In this document: piece by piece, positions 1 to 6,661 of the stretch | Layout: the number at the start of each line of letters is the position of its first letter | Position numbering within the stretch: position 1 is the stretch's first letter | Assembly (NCBI GenBank): GCA_003024985.2 | Contig: PXIH01S0030619.1 | DNA from: Euperipatoides rowelli | Taxonomy: Eukaryota > Onychophora > Udeonychophora > Euonychophora > Peripatopsidae | Length of the DNA stretch: 14,835 nt | Reading direction: 5' to 3' (one strand) | Translations under genes and position numbers: made by a program | The notes under the pieces: generated by a model | Database searches by the model: none | The model's input: only the letters and a program-made list of their open reading frames with translations | What the model was told of the DNA's origin: nothing

Positions 1-1568
1 ATAATCAAATTCATCCTTTGTGCTATTTATGGTCCAATTTGATTTTTTAAAAAAATCAAAATGACTTTTAATACAGATTAAAAATGCCTCTATTTACATG
101 TTAAACCATTACAAAGAAATCAGCTGTAGAGGCTATTTTGTCATCAAATTATTCTCAGACCCAAAAAAATGTGGACTCTTCAAATTGTAATCTCAGACTG
201 AGAATAGCAATAGTCTTAATTTTTTATCTTTAAATAACTTTTTTTTTTATGCATTTTAAAATATTTTTTTCCAGTGGAATTATTTTTAATAGTAATTATC
301 TTTGAAAATCAATAATAATAAAAAATTAAAAAAATCCGTTACATTTACCTTTAAATTTACTTGCAGTATAAATGAATTATATGTGTATACTGTAATTTAA
401 ATCAAATATAATTAGGAGATATACAATTTATAATTTTTAAACAATTAAATATATTTTTTATTTGATTTCATAATAGTAGATTAATAAATATTCCTATAAT
501 ATAGTATTAAAAAGAATTGAAGTATTGCTTTGAAACATATTAAAACAAATATACAGTATACTGTATATGGCTATGACCCCTGACATTATACTTTCTTTTT
601 GGTAAGAATACATAACCTCTAATAAATTTGTCATTGTATGTACCCATTTTAAGATGACAGGTATACAGTATTTAGGAGCACATGGATAAACAAATTCTCA
701 CACCAAGAATTTGAAGGTCAGATTTTTGTTTTGTTCAATTAAAAAAAAGATAGTATTATATAGGAAAGAACTTCAGGTTTAACATCACATAATAGAGATG
801 TAATTTGAGCATTTCTAAATCTGTTGTGTTAGCATTTATTCTAGCTCCCTACATTTTGTTCTACAATAATGGTCTATCTAAGATTCAAATTTCATGATTT
901 GTTCCAGGATTTCTTGATAATATGATTGAAGATCTGTTGTTGCCAATTTATGAAAATATATTACCGTAAATAGAAAAAAATGGGTAGAAAATCTTTATCC
1001 GTTTTTTTAAAATATGAAATTATCCATTTTTTTAAAAGAAATTTTCCTGAGTAGATGAAATTGGTTCAATTCATATAGGGCCTACCTGGGAAATTACACT
1101 TTAGTCCCTGTTAAAATCTTGCCTCTATTAATATCAGTTCAGTATTATACTTTTTATTTTTTTCATAAATTTGTACAGATTTGTTATTATGTTCCCATTC
1201 AATTTTTTAATAGTAGGCTACAAGTATTTTATAAAGTATACATTTGTACTTCTAGTACGGTAATAATTATCTTAATTTGTGATATAATGTACTTATTTTA
1301 GGTACCGGTATAGGAGTTAAATTTGAATATGAGTTCGACAATTATTTATTTATTCAACAAAAATATTATTTAAGTCTAGTAAAGATGCATTTCAGAATTA
1401 AACTAATCTTGTTACTATGGTTTATTTTTGCATTCTAATAATAATAATCTACATGTGTTCTGAGAATTTAATTCAAAATTTAAGTTAGGGCCTACCGTAA
1501 GTATAAGAGTTAAAATAATCTGAAAATGAGTTCAAATTAAAATCGATGTATAGTATAGGCTAGAGCAT
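1..1568. other. AT-rich non-coding DNA, probable intron or upstream sequence
   Basis: No reading frame with protein-like composition was found on either strand; the short open frames here are low-complexity. The stretch is mostly T- and A-rich single-copy sequence with scattered TACAGTA, TACCGTA and AGGCCTA-like words. A perfect palindrome lies at 549-568. I see no RNA gene. Confidence 0.6.
549..568. repeat. 20-bp perfect palindrome centred on GTATAC
   Basis: Both strands read the same over 20 bp. It contains TACAGTA and its reverse complement TACTGTA overlapping head to head (core TACAGTATACTGTA). Function is unknown. Confidence 0.85.
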
Positions 1569-1929
1569 GATGGCAAATAGGATTTGTCCAGCATGCCAAA
1601 ATTAAACAAATTTTGATGTCATTAAATGGCCAAAGTGCAGAAATCTGGGTGTCTAGGTTACATATTTTTCATAAGCTTTTTTTTTTGTGTGTGTGTGTGT
1701 GTGTGGATATTTTGTTTCCCTTTTGACAGATTTGATAAGCTTTTTTTTTGGGGGGGGGATGGGAGGTATGGACATTTTGTTTCCCTTTTGACAAATTTGA
1801 TGAGCTTTTTTTTTTTTTTTTTGTCTGGAGATTTTTGAGCTTTAAAATTTTTGTTTGGGGTCCAGTCTGCTGTGCCGCCGAAAATTTCTAAAGTATCATC
1901 TTCGACACCCATGCCGCTTATTTGCCATC
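1569..1929. mobile_element. Possible MITE-like block with 11-bp terminal inverted repeats
   Basis: GATGGCAAATA at 1569-1579 is repeated inverted (TATTTGCCATC) at 1919-1929. Reading inward from each end, the words GCATG and GGGTGTC also occur in the same order, so the ends share three collinear blocks. The block is partly GC-richer, with CpG-containing sequence at 1870-1918, and encloses a minisatellite. I could not find a clean target-site duplication. It may be a decayed non-autonomous DNA transposon, or an inverted-repeat coincidence. Confidence 0.35.
1671..1822. repeat. Minisatellite of about 65 bp with (GT)n, G9 and T17 tracts
   Basis: A 36-nt word beginning GGATATTTTGTTTCCC at 1705-1740 recurs at 1770-1805 with three differences, and a third partial start (ATAAGC plus T run) lies at 1671. 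Each unit ends in a homopolymer or dinucleotide run: T plus (GT)n at 1678-1705, T9G9 at 1741-1758 and T17 at 1806-1822. These runs are likely to vary in length and to be error-prone in assembly. Confidence 0.85.
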
Positions 1930-2476
1930 CTTGGGCTAAAGTATTTTTTTATAGTATTTATTTGTACAAAAATAACTTTTTCATGAATACTGTATTGTAT
2001 TTATAAAATCTTAATGTATTTCATGGAATGAAGTGAGTCCGGTGAACGCAACTGAATGCTTTCTTTTAGGGAAAAAAATTGATTTGTTTCACAGTGACAT
2101 TGTAGTTTTCATGATGTTCCATTCCTGAAAACTACATTGTTCTCTCACTGCATTACAATAAAGATATGCAGTAAGGATAGTTTTAAGCAACGAATACCTG
2201 CTGTAATTGCTTTTCTTAAAAAGTATATTATTGTTCACATAAAGTATTTTTCCTACCTTTGCTATCAATTATTTTTTTTTAGGAATAAGTAGGTCTATTA
2301 TTATCTTTGTATATTTACTGTATGTAAAGCTATTATTATTATTATTTTTTTTTTTTTAGGATTTGTTGAAATCATTAAGCAATAAATGGCTTAATAAAAA
2401 AAAATACATGAATCTTATAAGTACTGATTAGCTAATTTATAAAATATTTCAGATTTATTTATTTTTTTGTAACTAT
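1930..2476 (+). other. AT-rich non-coding DNA before the coding exon
   Basis: Intronic or upstream sequence by position relative to the predicted acceptor at 2531. It contains the hairpin at 2092-2150 and two further T-tract/AG sites (about 2281 and 2358) that could be cryptic acceptors. No protein-like frame was seen. Confidence 0.55.
2092..2150. repeat. Hairpin with about 20-bp stem, pre-miRNA-like shape
   Basis: The left arm 2092-2111 (CAGTGA then CATTGTAGTTTTCA) pairs with the right arm 2126-2150 (TGAAAACTACATTG then TTCTC TCACTG). There is one internal mismatch, a 5-nt bulge on the 3' arm and a 14-nt loop. If the upstream region is an intron, this is intronic. The stem is short for a typical pre-miRNA and I do not recognise a known seed, so a MITE remnant or chance hairpin is equally possible. 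Confidence 0.5.
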
Positions 2477-2531
2477 TACTAAATTAAGAATTATCCATCA
2501 TTTATTTAGCCTTTTTTTTTATCTTTTACAG
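2477..2531 (+). other. Predicted 3' splice site (branch point, polypyrimidine tract, CAG)
   Basis: A TACTAAA branch-point-like word at 2477-2483 lies about 48 nt before the CAG ending at 2531, with a T-rich tract at 2511-2528 between them. This is a textbook U2 acceptor and implies that the coding exon begins at 2532. It also implies at least one 5' UTR exon upstream, which I cannot identify in this window. Other T-tract/AG sites at about 2281 and 2358 are weaker alternatives. Confidence 0.7.
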
Positions 2532-2562
2532 AGTTGTATAAAAATTAATGTAAAGATACACC
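2532..2562 (+). promoter_or_regulatory. 5' UTR segment of the coding exon with AUG-UAA start-stop uORF
   Basis: Between the predicted acceptor and the main ATG are 31 nt. They contain an ATG at 2548-2550 followed directly by TAA at 2551-2553, a minimal start-stop uORF in the same frame as the main protein and 9 nt before its ATG. The minimal uORF has T at -3 (weak context) while the main ATG has A at -3 (better context), so leaky scanning is expected. Confidence 0.7.
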
Positions 2563-4923
2563 ATGAAGACCCAAGTTCAGCACAATTATTTAAAAGATAT
2601 TGGTTGGACACTTGTAAACGGCATTCAGGCACTTCGAACTGAAAGTATGCTTTTTGATTTCATTGTCATTACCAAAGAAAAATGTTTTCCTGCTCACAAG
2701 GTGGTGCTAGCATCATTATGTCCCTATTTTCGTCTCATTTTCAAGACGCAACAAGCGATGGCTTCCATTATTTTGGATGTTCTTCCAGACACAGTTAAAA
2801 TTTTTCTGGATTATTTCTATACAGGAGAATTGCATATCAATAAGGACAATGTTGATGAGGTTATGAAAGGTGCAGAACTATTGCTTTTGGAGGATGTACA
2901 ACAGTGTTGTATGGATTTTGCCAGTGGTTTGCAAGCAGAGCTGTGCAAATCTCTGGCTCAAGAAAATGATTTCTGTACAGACTCTTTGATGAATTCCTAT
3001 GCTTCCCAGCTTAATTTGGTTAAACATGAAGGAACAAATATGTTTTGTCACCGAAATGTGCCAAAAGAAAATCATTTGATAAAAAAAGAATTGTGTGAAA
3101 ATAATATTTTACATTCCTCATCACTTGTTGATGAAATTAGAAACCCCTTCCATTTGCCTAGTAAGGAAATTCCTCAAAATAATTTATTGCTTCCAGAATC
3201 AATGGACTCTAATTCTGTTAATGATTCCAAATTGTGCAAAAATACTACCAATGAAAATTTACTAAAGCTTCCATATCAAGACTTTTCTATCTCTAGGAAA
3301 AGAAAACAAGAACACCCTAAAAAGAGGCAAAAGACAATCAGAGAACAGTCTGAGAATCTTCAGCCCCTTTCTCCTCTAACCAAAGAATGCACTGAAACAC
3401 TAGTTTCTAATAATAATGATCAAGGTGAAGATTATAAAAACTCAATTCCAGCTACTAGTCATTCTGATAAAACTCCACTTTTCTGTTCTCATTGTTCTGC
3501 TGTCAGCTATGATGAGAAATATTTACAAAAACATATTAAGTACAAACATAAATTTGCTATTGTTATTAAAAAACACAGCAAGTCCTACTTATCCAATATT
3601 AGCTTAATCTCTGGTAATTGTGAAAATGGAAAGCATGACGATTCTATGAATGGGAACAATTCAAGTAATCCAAATGATGATGTCGATGATGAGGTTGATG
3701 ATGATGATGATGATGATAATGATGATGATGATGAACGTCCCACTATTTGGATTGCCAATAAAGTTGCAGCTTTTGCTATTGAAGATGATTTTTCTCGAAA
3801 TGCAAAATTTATAAACCGAAAAGCAGAGGACATTGAAAATTGTTATTGTATTGTTTGCGGGTTTACTTGTGACTCTAAATCAGCCTTAGAAGACCATGTT
3901 CAAAAACACCAAGACTCTGAGATGGATAATAATTATGAATTTTCAGGAATTCCTTCACAAGAATGTAGTTCACCAGATTTTTCAAGAGCAGCTAATTTAT
4001 CCATATGCCCCTTTTGTAGTTTTGTCCCTGAAGGAGATGGTAAAGAATTAGAAATGCATATAAAAAATGATCATGGTTCATTGTACAAAGATGTTTATAC
4101 ATGTTCTGAATGTAGGTTTGAAGCAAGTGGGTTGCAAATATTAAGAGAACATGTGAAAGAAATTCATGATGAAAACAATGATGATGATGATATTGAGGAG
4201 GAGGATGAAGATAAGACAGAGGAAGTATTGTCTATGAGACAAAATCAGTTTGATATTACCATGACTGATAAAGGGAGTGTTTTGTGTGAAATCTGTAATA
4301 AGGAATTTAAACACAGACATAGCTACTGGGATCATATACGTTATGTCCATAATGGTGCTCCGAAAATTTGTGATCTTTGTGGATATACAACTAAGTATCT
4401 TCATTCCTTACGTTACCATCAATTTGTTGAACATAACATTGACATTGAAGGGAAACAGAAAGAATTTTCTAAATGCCCACAGTGTCCTTTTGTTTGTTGG
4501 GGAGAGGCAATGCTTAAGGAGCATATGAATCGTCACACTCAAGAACGCCCACATTTATGTCAGGTTTGTGGAAAACGTTTCAATCAAAAAAGTTCCTTAA
4601 CTGAGCACATTAAATATCATGGTGAAGAACGTAATTATCCATGTAATTTGTGTCCTTTTAGTGGCAAAACTAGAGGAGCCCTTCGCCAACATGTCCGATG
4701 CAAACATAGCACAGATAAGATCAAGTGTCCTTACTGTTCCTACGACTCTACTATGAGACAAAATGTACGTTTACACATTCGCCGGGTACATCCGGGAAAA
4801 AGTTCAGATCTTCCAAAAACTGAAAGAAGGAGAGCCAAAGAGGAAAAGTTTAAACTCCGAACTATTGGTTCATGGTATATTCAAAATGACCGTGCTGAAT
4901 CTCTAACTTCTGATAGTTCCTGA
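2563..4923 (+). CDS. BTB/POZ domain C2H2 zinc-finger protein (ZBTB-like), complete, 786 aa
   Basis: Predicted nuclear, sequence-specific transcription regulator. Seen in the sequence: an N-terminal BTB/POZ domain (about residues 10-115) with the family core FDFIVI, the AHKVVLAS helix and YFYTGEL. A basic bipartite stretch follows at 244-257 (SRKRKQEHPKKRQK, a likely nuclear localisation signal), then a lone C2H2 finger (C308/C311/H324/H329), an acidic Asp-rich linker (371-390) and nine more C2H2 fingers from 427 to 743. A second acidic run (538-554) lies between fingers 4 and 5. Known of the family: the BTB domain dimerises and recruits corepressors, and the fingers bind DNA. The start is well supported: an in-frame TAA lies at 2551-2553, only three codons separate it from the ATG, and A is at -3. 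The stop is TGA. No intron interrupts the frame. BTB plus many fingers is common in animals, so I cannot assign an orthologue; paralogues related to vertebrate ZBTB genes are possible. Confidence 0.95.
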   Translation: MKTQVQHNYLKDIGWTLVNGIQALRTESMLFDFIVITKEKCFPAHKVVLASLCPYFRLIFKTQQAMASIILDVLPDTVKIFLDYFYTGELHINKDNVDEVMKGAELLLLEDVQQCCMDFASGLQAELCKSLAQENDFCTDSLMNSYASQLNLVKHEGTNMFCHRNVPKENHLIKKELCENNILHSSSLVDEIRNPFHLPSKEIPQNNLLLPESMDSNSVNDSKLCKNTTNENLLKLPYQDFSISRKRKQEHPKKRQKTIREQSENLQPLSPLTKECTETLVSNNNDQGEDYKNSIPATSHSDKTPLFCSHCSAVSYDEKYLQKHIKYKHKFAIVIKKHSKSYLSNISLISGNCENGKHDDSMNGNNSSNPNDDVDDEVDDDDDDDNDDDDERPTIWIANKVAAFAIEDDFSRNAKFINRKAEDIENCYCIVCGFTCDSKSALEDHVQKHQDSEMDNNYEFSGIPSQECSSPDFSRAANLSICPFCSFVPEGDGKELEMHIKNDHGSLYKDVYTCSECRFEASGLQILREHVKEIHDENNDDDDIEEEDEDKTEEVLSMRQNQFDITMTDKGSVLCEICNKEFKHRHSYWDHIRYVHNGAPKICDLCGYTTKYLHSLRYHQFVEHNIDIEGKQKEFSKCPQCPFVCWGEAMLKEHMNRHTQERPHLCQVCGKRFNQKSSLTEHIKYHGEERNYPCNLCPFSGKTRGALRQHVRCKHSTDKIKCPYCSYDSTMRQNVRLHIRRVHPGKSSDLPKTERRRAKEEKFKLRTIGSWYIQNDRAESLTSDSS
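2590..2907 (+). other. BTB/POZ domain coding segment
   Basis: Residues about 10-115 of the zinc-finger protein. Seen: the conserved Asp32 of the FDF strand, the Ala-His-Lys helix start at 44-46, the LASLCPYFRLIF helix, then ILDVLPDTVKIFLDYFYTGEL and a final helix pair with EVMKGAELLLLEDVQQCC. This spacing matches the BTB fold, which in ZBTB proteins makes obligate dimers and a lateral groove for corepressors. No BACK or Kelch region follows, which fits the ZBTB class rather than the Kelch/Cul3 adaptor class. Dimer and corepressor roles are inferred from the family. Confidence 0.9.
3478..3549 (+). other. Isolated C2H2 zinc finger 1 coding segment
   Basis: Encodes C308-X2-C311-X12-H324-X4-H329. 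It is separated from the main finger array by about 97 residues that include the acidic linker. Finger spacing is canonical, with Tyr (Y320) and Leu (L321) near the usual hydrophobic positions, so it can probably bind zinc. An isolated finger can act in DNA binding or protein contact; which applies here is not visible. Confidence 0.88.
3673..3732 (+). repeat. In-frame GAT microsatellite coding an acidic Asp tract
   Basis: An imperfect GAT repeat from about 3676 to 3732 encodes residues 371-390, almost all Asp with scattered Asn, Val and Glu. It lies between finger 1 and finger 2. Trinucleotide slippage here would change the length of the acidic linker without breaking the frame, so length differences between individuals are expected. 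A shorter GAT/GAG-rich run encodes the second acidic segment near 4177-4213. Confidence 0.9.
3841..4791 (+). other. Array of nine C2H2 zinc fingers (fingers 2-10)
   Basis: Zinc ligands read directly from the translation: finger 2 C429/C432/H445/H449; finger 3 C482/C485/H499/H504; finger 4 C514/C517/H530/H535; finger 5 C575/C578/H591/H596; finger 6 C603/C606/H619/H624; finger 7 C638/C641/H654/H658; finger 8 C666/C669/H682/H686; finger 9 C694/C697/H710/H715; finger 10 C722/C725/H738/H743. All ligands are present; finger 3 has 13 rather than 12 residues between the pairs. Only the junctions 7-8 (TQERPHL) and 8-9 (GEERNYP) resemble the TGEKP linker, so fingers 7-9 are the best candidates for tandem major-groove binding. 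Confidence 0.93.
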
Positions 4924-4969
4924 GCCTTATTCTGGCTATTTCCTATCTAAACTTCGTCCAAAGCAGTAT

Positions 4970-5018
4970 AAAGAAAGGGAAAAAAGAAGGTAAAAAAAAA
5001 AAACAAACAAACAAGAAA
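4970..5018 (+). repeat. A-rich tract in the proximal 3' UTR
   Basis: A purine-rich run of about 49 nt begins 46 nt after the stop codon and includes 12 consecutive A (4992-5003) followed by AAAC units. It could prime oligo-dT internally and give false short 3' ends in cDNA data. Confidence 0.8.
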
Positions 5019-5658
5019 TGCATTATTTATTTGTGTCTATTGTCCTGTTGTCACACCTATTATGTTAATGTGAATGTAGTTAGCACATTATTAGACTTTA
5101 GTGAAATTTGTACAGTGGGTACAAATGTGTACATGTGTTCCTCGGCGTTTGTGAAATGTCCAAGGAAATTTTTTTATTATTTACCAAGTTTATTTTTTTT
5201 TCCGTCCTTTATATTCAACAAAACCAATCTCTAACATATTTCAGATGAACTAAATGGATATAAAGCTGCTGTAAGCTGATCTGATAAAATTTTTAATTAT
5301 TTATTAATTACTGTATATACAGCAAGTTTTTCAATCCCTTTATGCCCTCAAAAAAAATATATTGTCTATATATTTTTATTGATGCAGTATTATTATGGTA
5401 AAACAGTTTTAGATTAATGAAGAAAAATGAACTATTCTTAAGATTATAAGATTTTCATCCTGTTCTCTATGTTCCTAAGCCACATTGAAATTTATATTTG
5501 ACATTGGAATTTTATTATATTATTTTGATTTAAACATTCTTAATTTATTTTCTAAAGGTAATTTTTTTTTGTAAACACTGATGTAAAAAGTACTTTTCAA
5601 GCAAAAGAAAGTTTGAAGAAGAAAGTATTAAGACTCTAATATACAACCTTCTTTTTTA

Positions 5659-5664
5659 AATAAA
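5659..5664 (+). terminator. Candidate polyadenylation signal AATAAA
   Basis: First exact AATAAA after the stop codon, about 735 nt downstream. It is followed within 30 nt by a G/T-rich stretch (TTTTTGGAGGTTTATT) of the kind bound by CstF. AATAAA occurs often by chance in DNA this AT-rich, so this is only a candidate. Confidence 0.4.
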
Positions 5665-5685
5665 TTTTTGGAGGTTTATTATTTT

Positions 5686-6380
5686 ATTTTTTACAGTGAT
5701 GTTCAGATAATGTATTTCAGATTTGCTTAACCGTTTAATTCTCTGCAACAGTTTTGTGTTCTCTATAGAAGCCTTTATCTCTCAAATATTCTATTTGAAA
5801 TTATTATAGTGGAGGTATAAATTTAAAATTAAATTATGATAAAACTTATCTTAATTAGGTCATTCATATTTTTGTACATATTAATTAGAAGATGGCCGGA
5901 TACAATGACACATCTATCTTATTATCCAAAGGGGAAGGGGTATAAAAAACCCTCCTATTTGATTTTTGCCTTTAAAATGGGAGTGGGAAGGGAGGGTTAT
6001 TTTTAGATTTGTATATATAAAATTATATCTCTATGTGTTATATTTTTATTTTATTCCTGAACCAAAGAATAGTCATATGATTTCTAACTACTCATGATAT
6101 TGTATGAATTTGTTTAATTTTGAGCTAATTTGTGAATTCTAAAACCAAAGAAACAAACATATATTTATTTTGTTATGATATGTTTTTTGGAGACTTCTAT
6201 AACCATTATTAAATTTATACATGGTATAATTAGAATGTTTCCCCCACTAGTCATTTTTTTTTGTATCCCTTTTTATTGATTTGTATTGAAAAATCAATGT
6301 GAAGTAAAGATCATTGAAGTTATAATTAGATATAATACTGTAGATAATTTGTACTTGGACCAAAAGATAAAAAAAAAAGA
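5686..6380. other. AT-rich non-coding DNA downstream of the gene
   Basis: May be distal 3' UTR if the AATAAA at 5659 is skipped. It holds Pumilio-type words TGTACATA (5873-5880) and TGTATATA (6010-6017) and a G-rich patch at 5931-5998. No coding frame was recognised. Confidence 0.5.
5948..5998 (+). other. G-quadruplex motif overlapping a hairpin arm
   Basis: GGGAGTGGGAAGGGAGGG at 5979-5996 meets the four-run G3 quadruplex rule with loops of 3, 2 and 1. The end of the motif (GGAGGGTT, 5991-5998) is also the perfect complement of AACCCTCC at 5948-5955, so hairpin and quadruplex would exclude each other. This stands out in very AT-rich surroundings. Confidence 0.6.
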
Positions 6381-6382
6381 TA

Positions 6383-6659
6383 CAGTAAAACCTCGCCAGT
6401 TCTAACCCCTCCAGTCCGAACATAAAAAATAAAAATAATTTTTTAATTTTTTTTTAATCGTCAAATTTACTGAAGGAAATGGATAGGTCTGAGATCCAGA
6501 CGCTATTACTCTATCGTCTGGATCTCAGACTTAACATTAAGACGATTAAAAAAATTATTATTTTTTTAATGGATTATATAGAAATTCTGTACAATCCAAC
6601 AACTCAGCAGTCCAAACAGGGCTTGATCCAGATTAATTTGGACTAGAGGGATTTTACTG
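6383..6659. mobile_element. pogo/Tigger-like MITE with TA flanks
   Basis: The left end CAGTAAAACCTCGCCAGT and the reverse complement of the right end (CAGTAAAATCCCTCTAGT) agree at 17 of the first 23 positions. The element is flanked by TA on both sides (6381-6382 and 6660-6661), as for Tc1/mariner-superfamily insertions. The CAGTAAAACCTCG start with repeated AGTyCkAAC words resembles pogo/Tigger termini. It has no transposase frame at 277 bp, so it is non-autonomous. Inside, TTTTTTTAATCGTC (6449-6462) pairs with 6541-6554, and a perfect 16-bp stem sits at the centre. Confidence 0.72.
6487..6530. repeat. Perfect 16-bp inverted repeat inside the MITE
   Basis: GTCTGAGATCCAGACG at 6487-6502 is exactly inverted at 6515-6530 with a 12-nt loop. 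Its balanced base content contrasts with the surrounding A/T runs, so it is unlikely to be a chance palindrome. Confidence 0.92.
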
Positions 6660-6661
6660 TA

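Larger units (their letters stand above)
4924..5685 (+). other. Probable 3' UTR of the zinc-finger gene
   Basis: Non-coding sequence after the TGA. It begins with a purine- and A-rich stretch at 4970-5018 (a 12-A run, then AAAC units). It holds an AUUUA-type word near 5026 and a Pumilio-type TGTATATA at 5312. The first AATAAA hexamer is at 5659-5664, followed by a GT/T-rich downstream region, so a polyadenylation site near 5675-5685 is plausible. The true end could be later, since further AATAAA words occur downstream. Confidence 0.5.

Noticed and set aside
1066-1075. GGTTCAATTC, resembling a pol III B box of a tRNA or SINE
   Set aside because: No matching A box upstream and no cloverleaf.
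1119-1301. 60-codon open frame on +
   Set aside because: Rich in Phe, Tyr, Ile and Cys from AT-rich DNA; no domain or coding-like composition.
1626-1912. Overlapping open frames on both strands (70 and 84 codons)
   Set aside because: Both run through GT, G and T homopolymer tracts and give long Phe or Lys runs; they are products of the minisatellite.
2281-2360. T-tract/AG sites as the true acceptor
   Set aside because: Possible, but the site ending at 2531 has a better branch point, tract and CAG, and lies next to the coding start.
2878-4528. Several antisense and out-of-frame open frames within the zinc-finger gene
   Set aside because: Shadows of the real coding frame; the long Ser run opposite the Asp tract is the antisense of the GAT repeat.
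5031-5234. 67-codon open frame on + after the gene
   Set aside because: Lies in the probable 3' UTR, low-complexity end, no domain.
5931-5949. TATAAAAAA preceded by a GGGGAAGGGG stretch, as a possible promoter
   Set aside because: TATA-like words are common in this AT-rich DNA and no coding region or exon follows.
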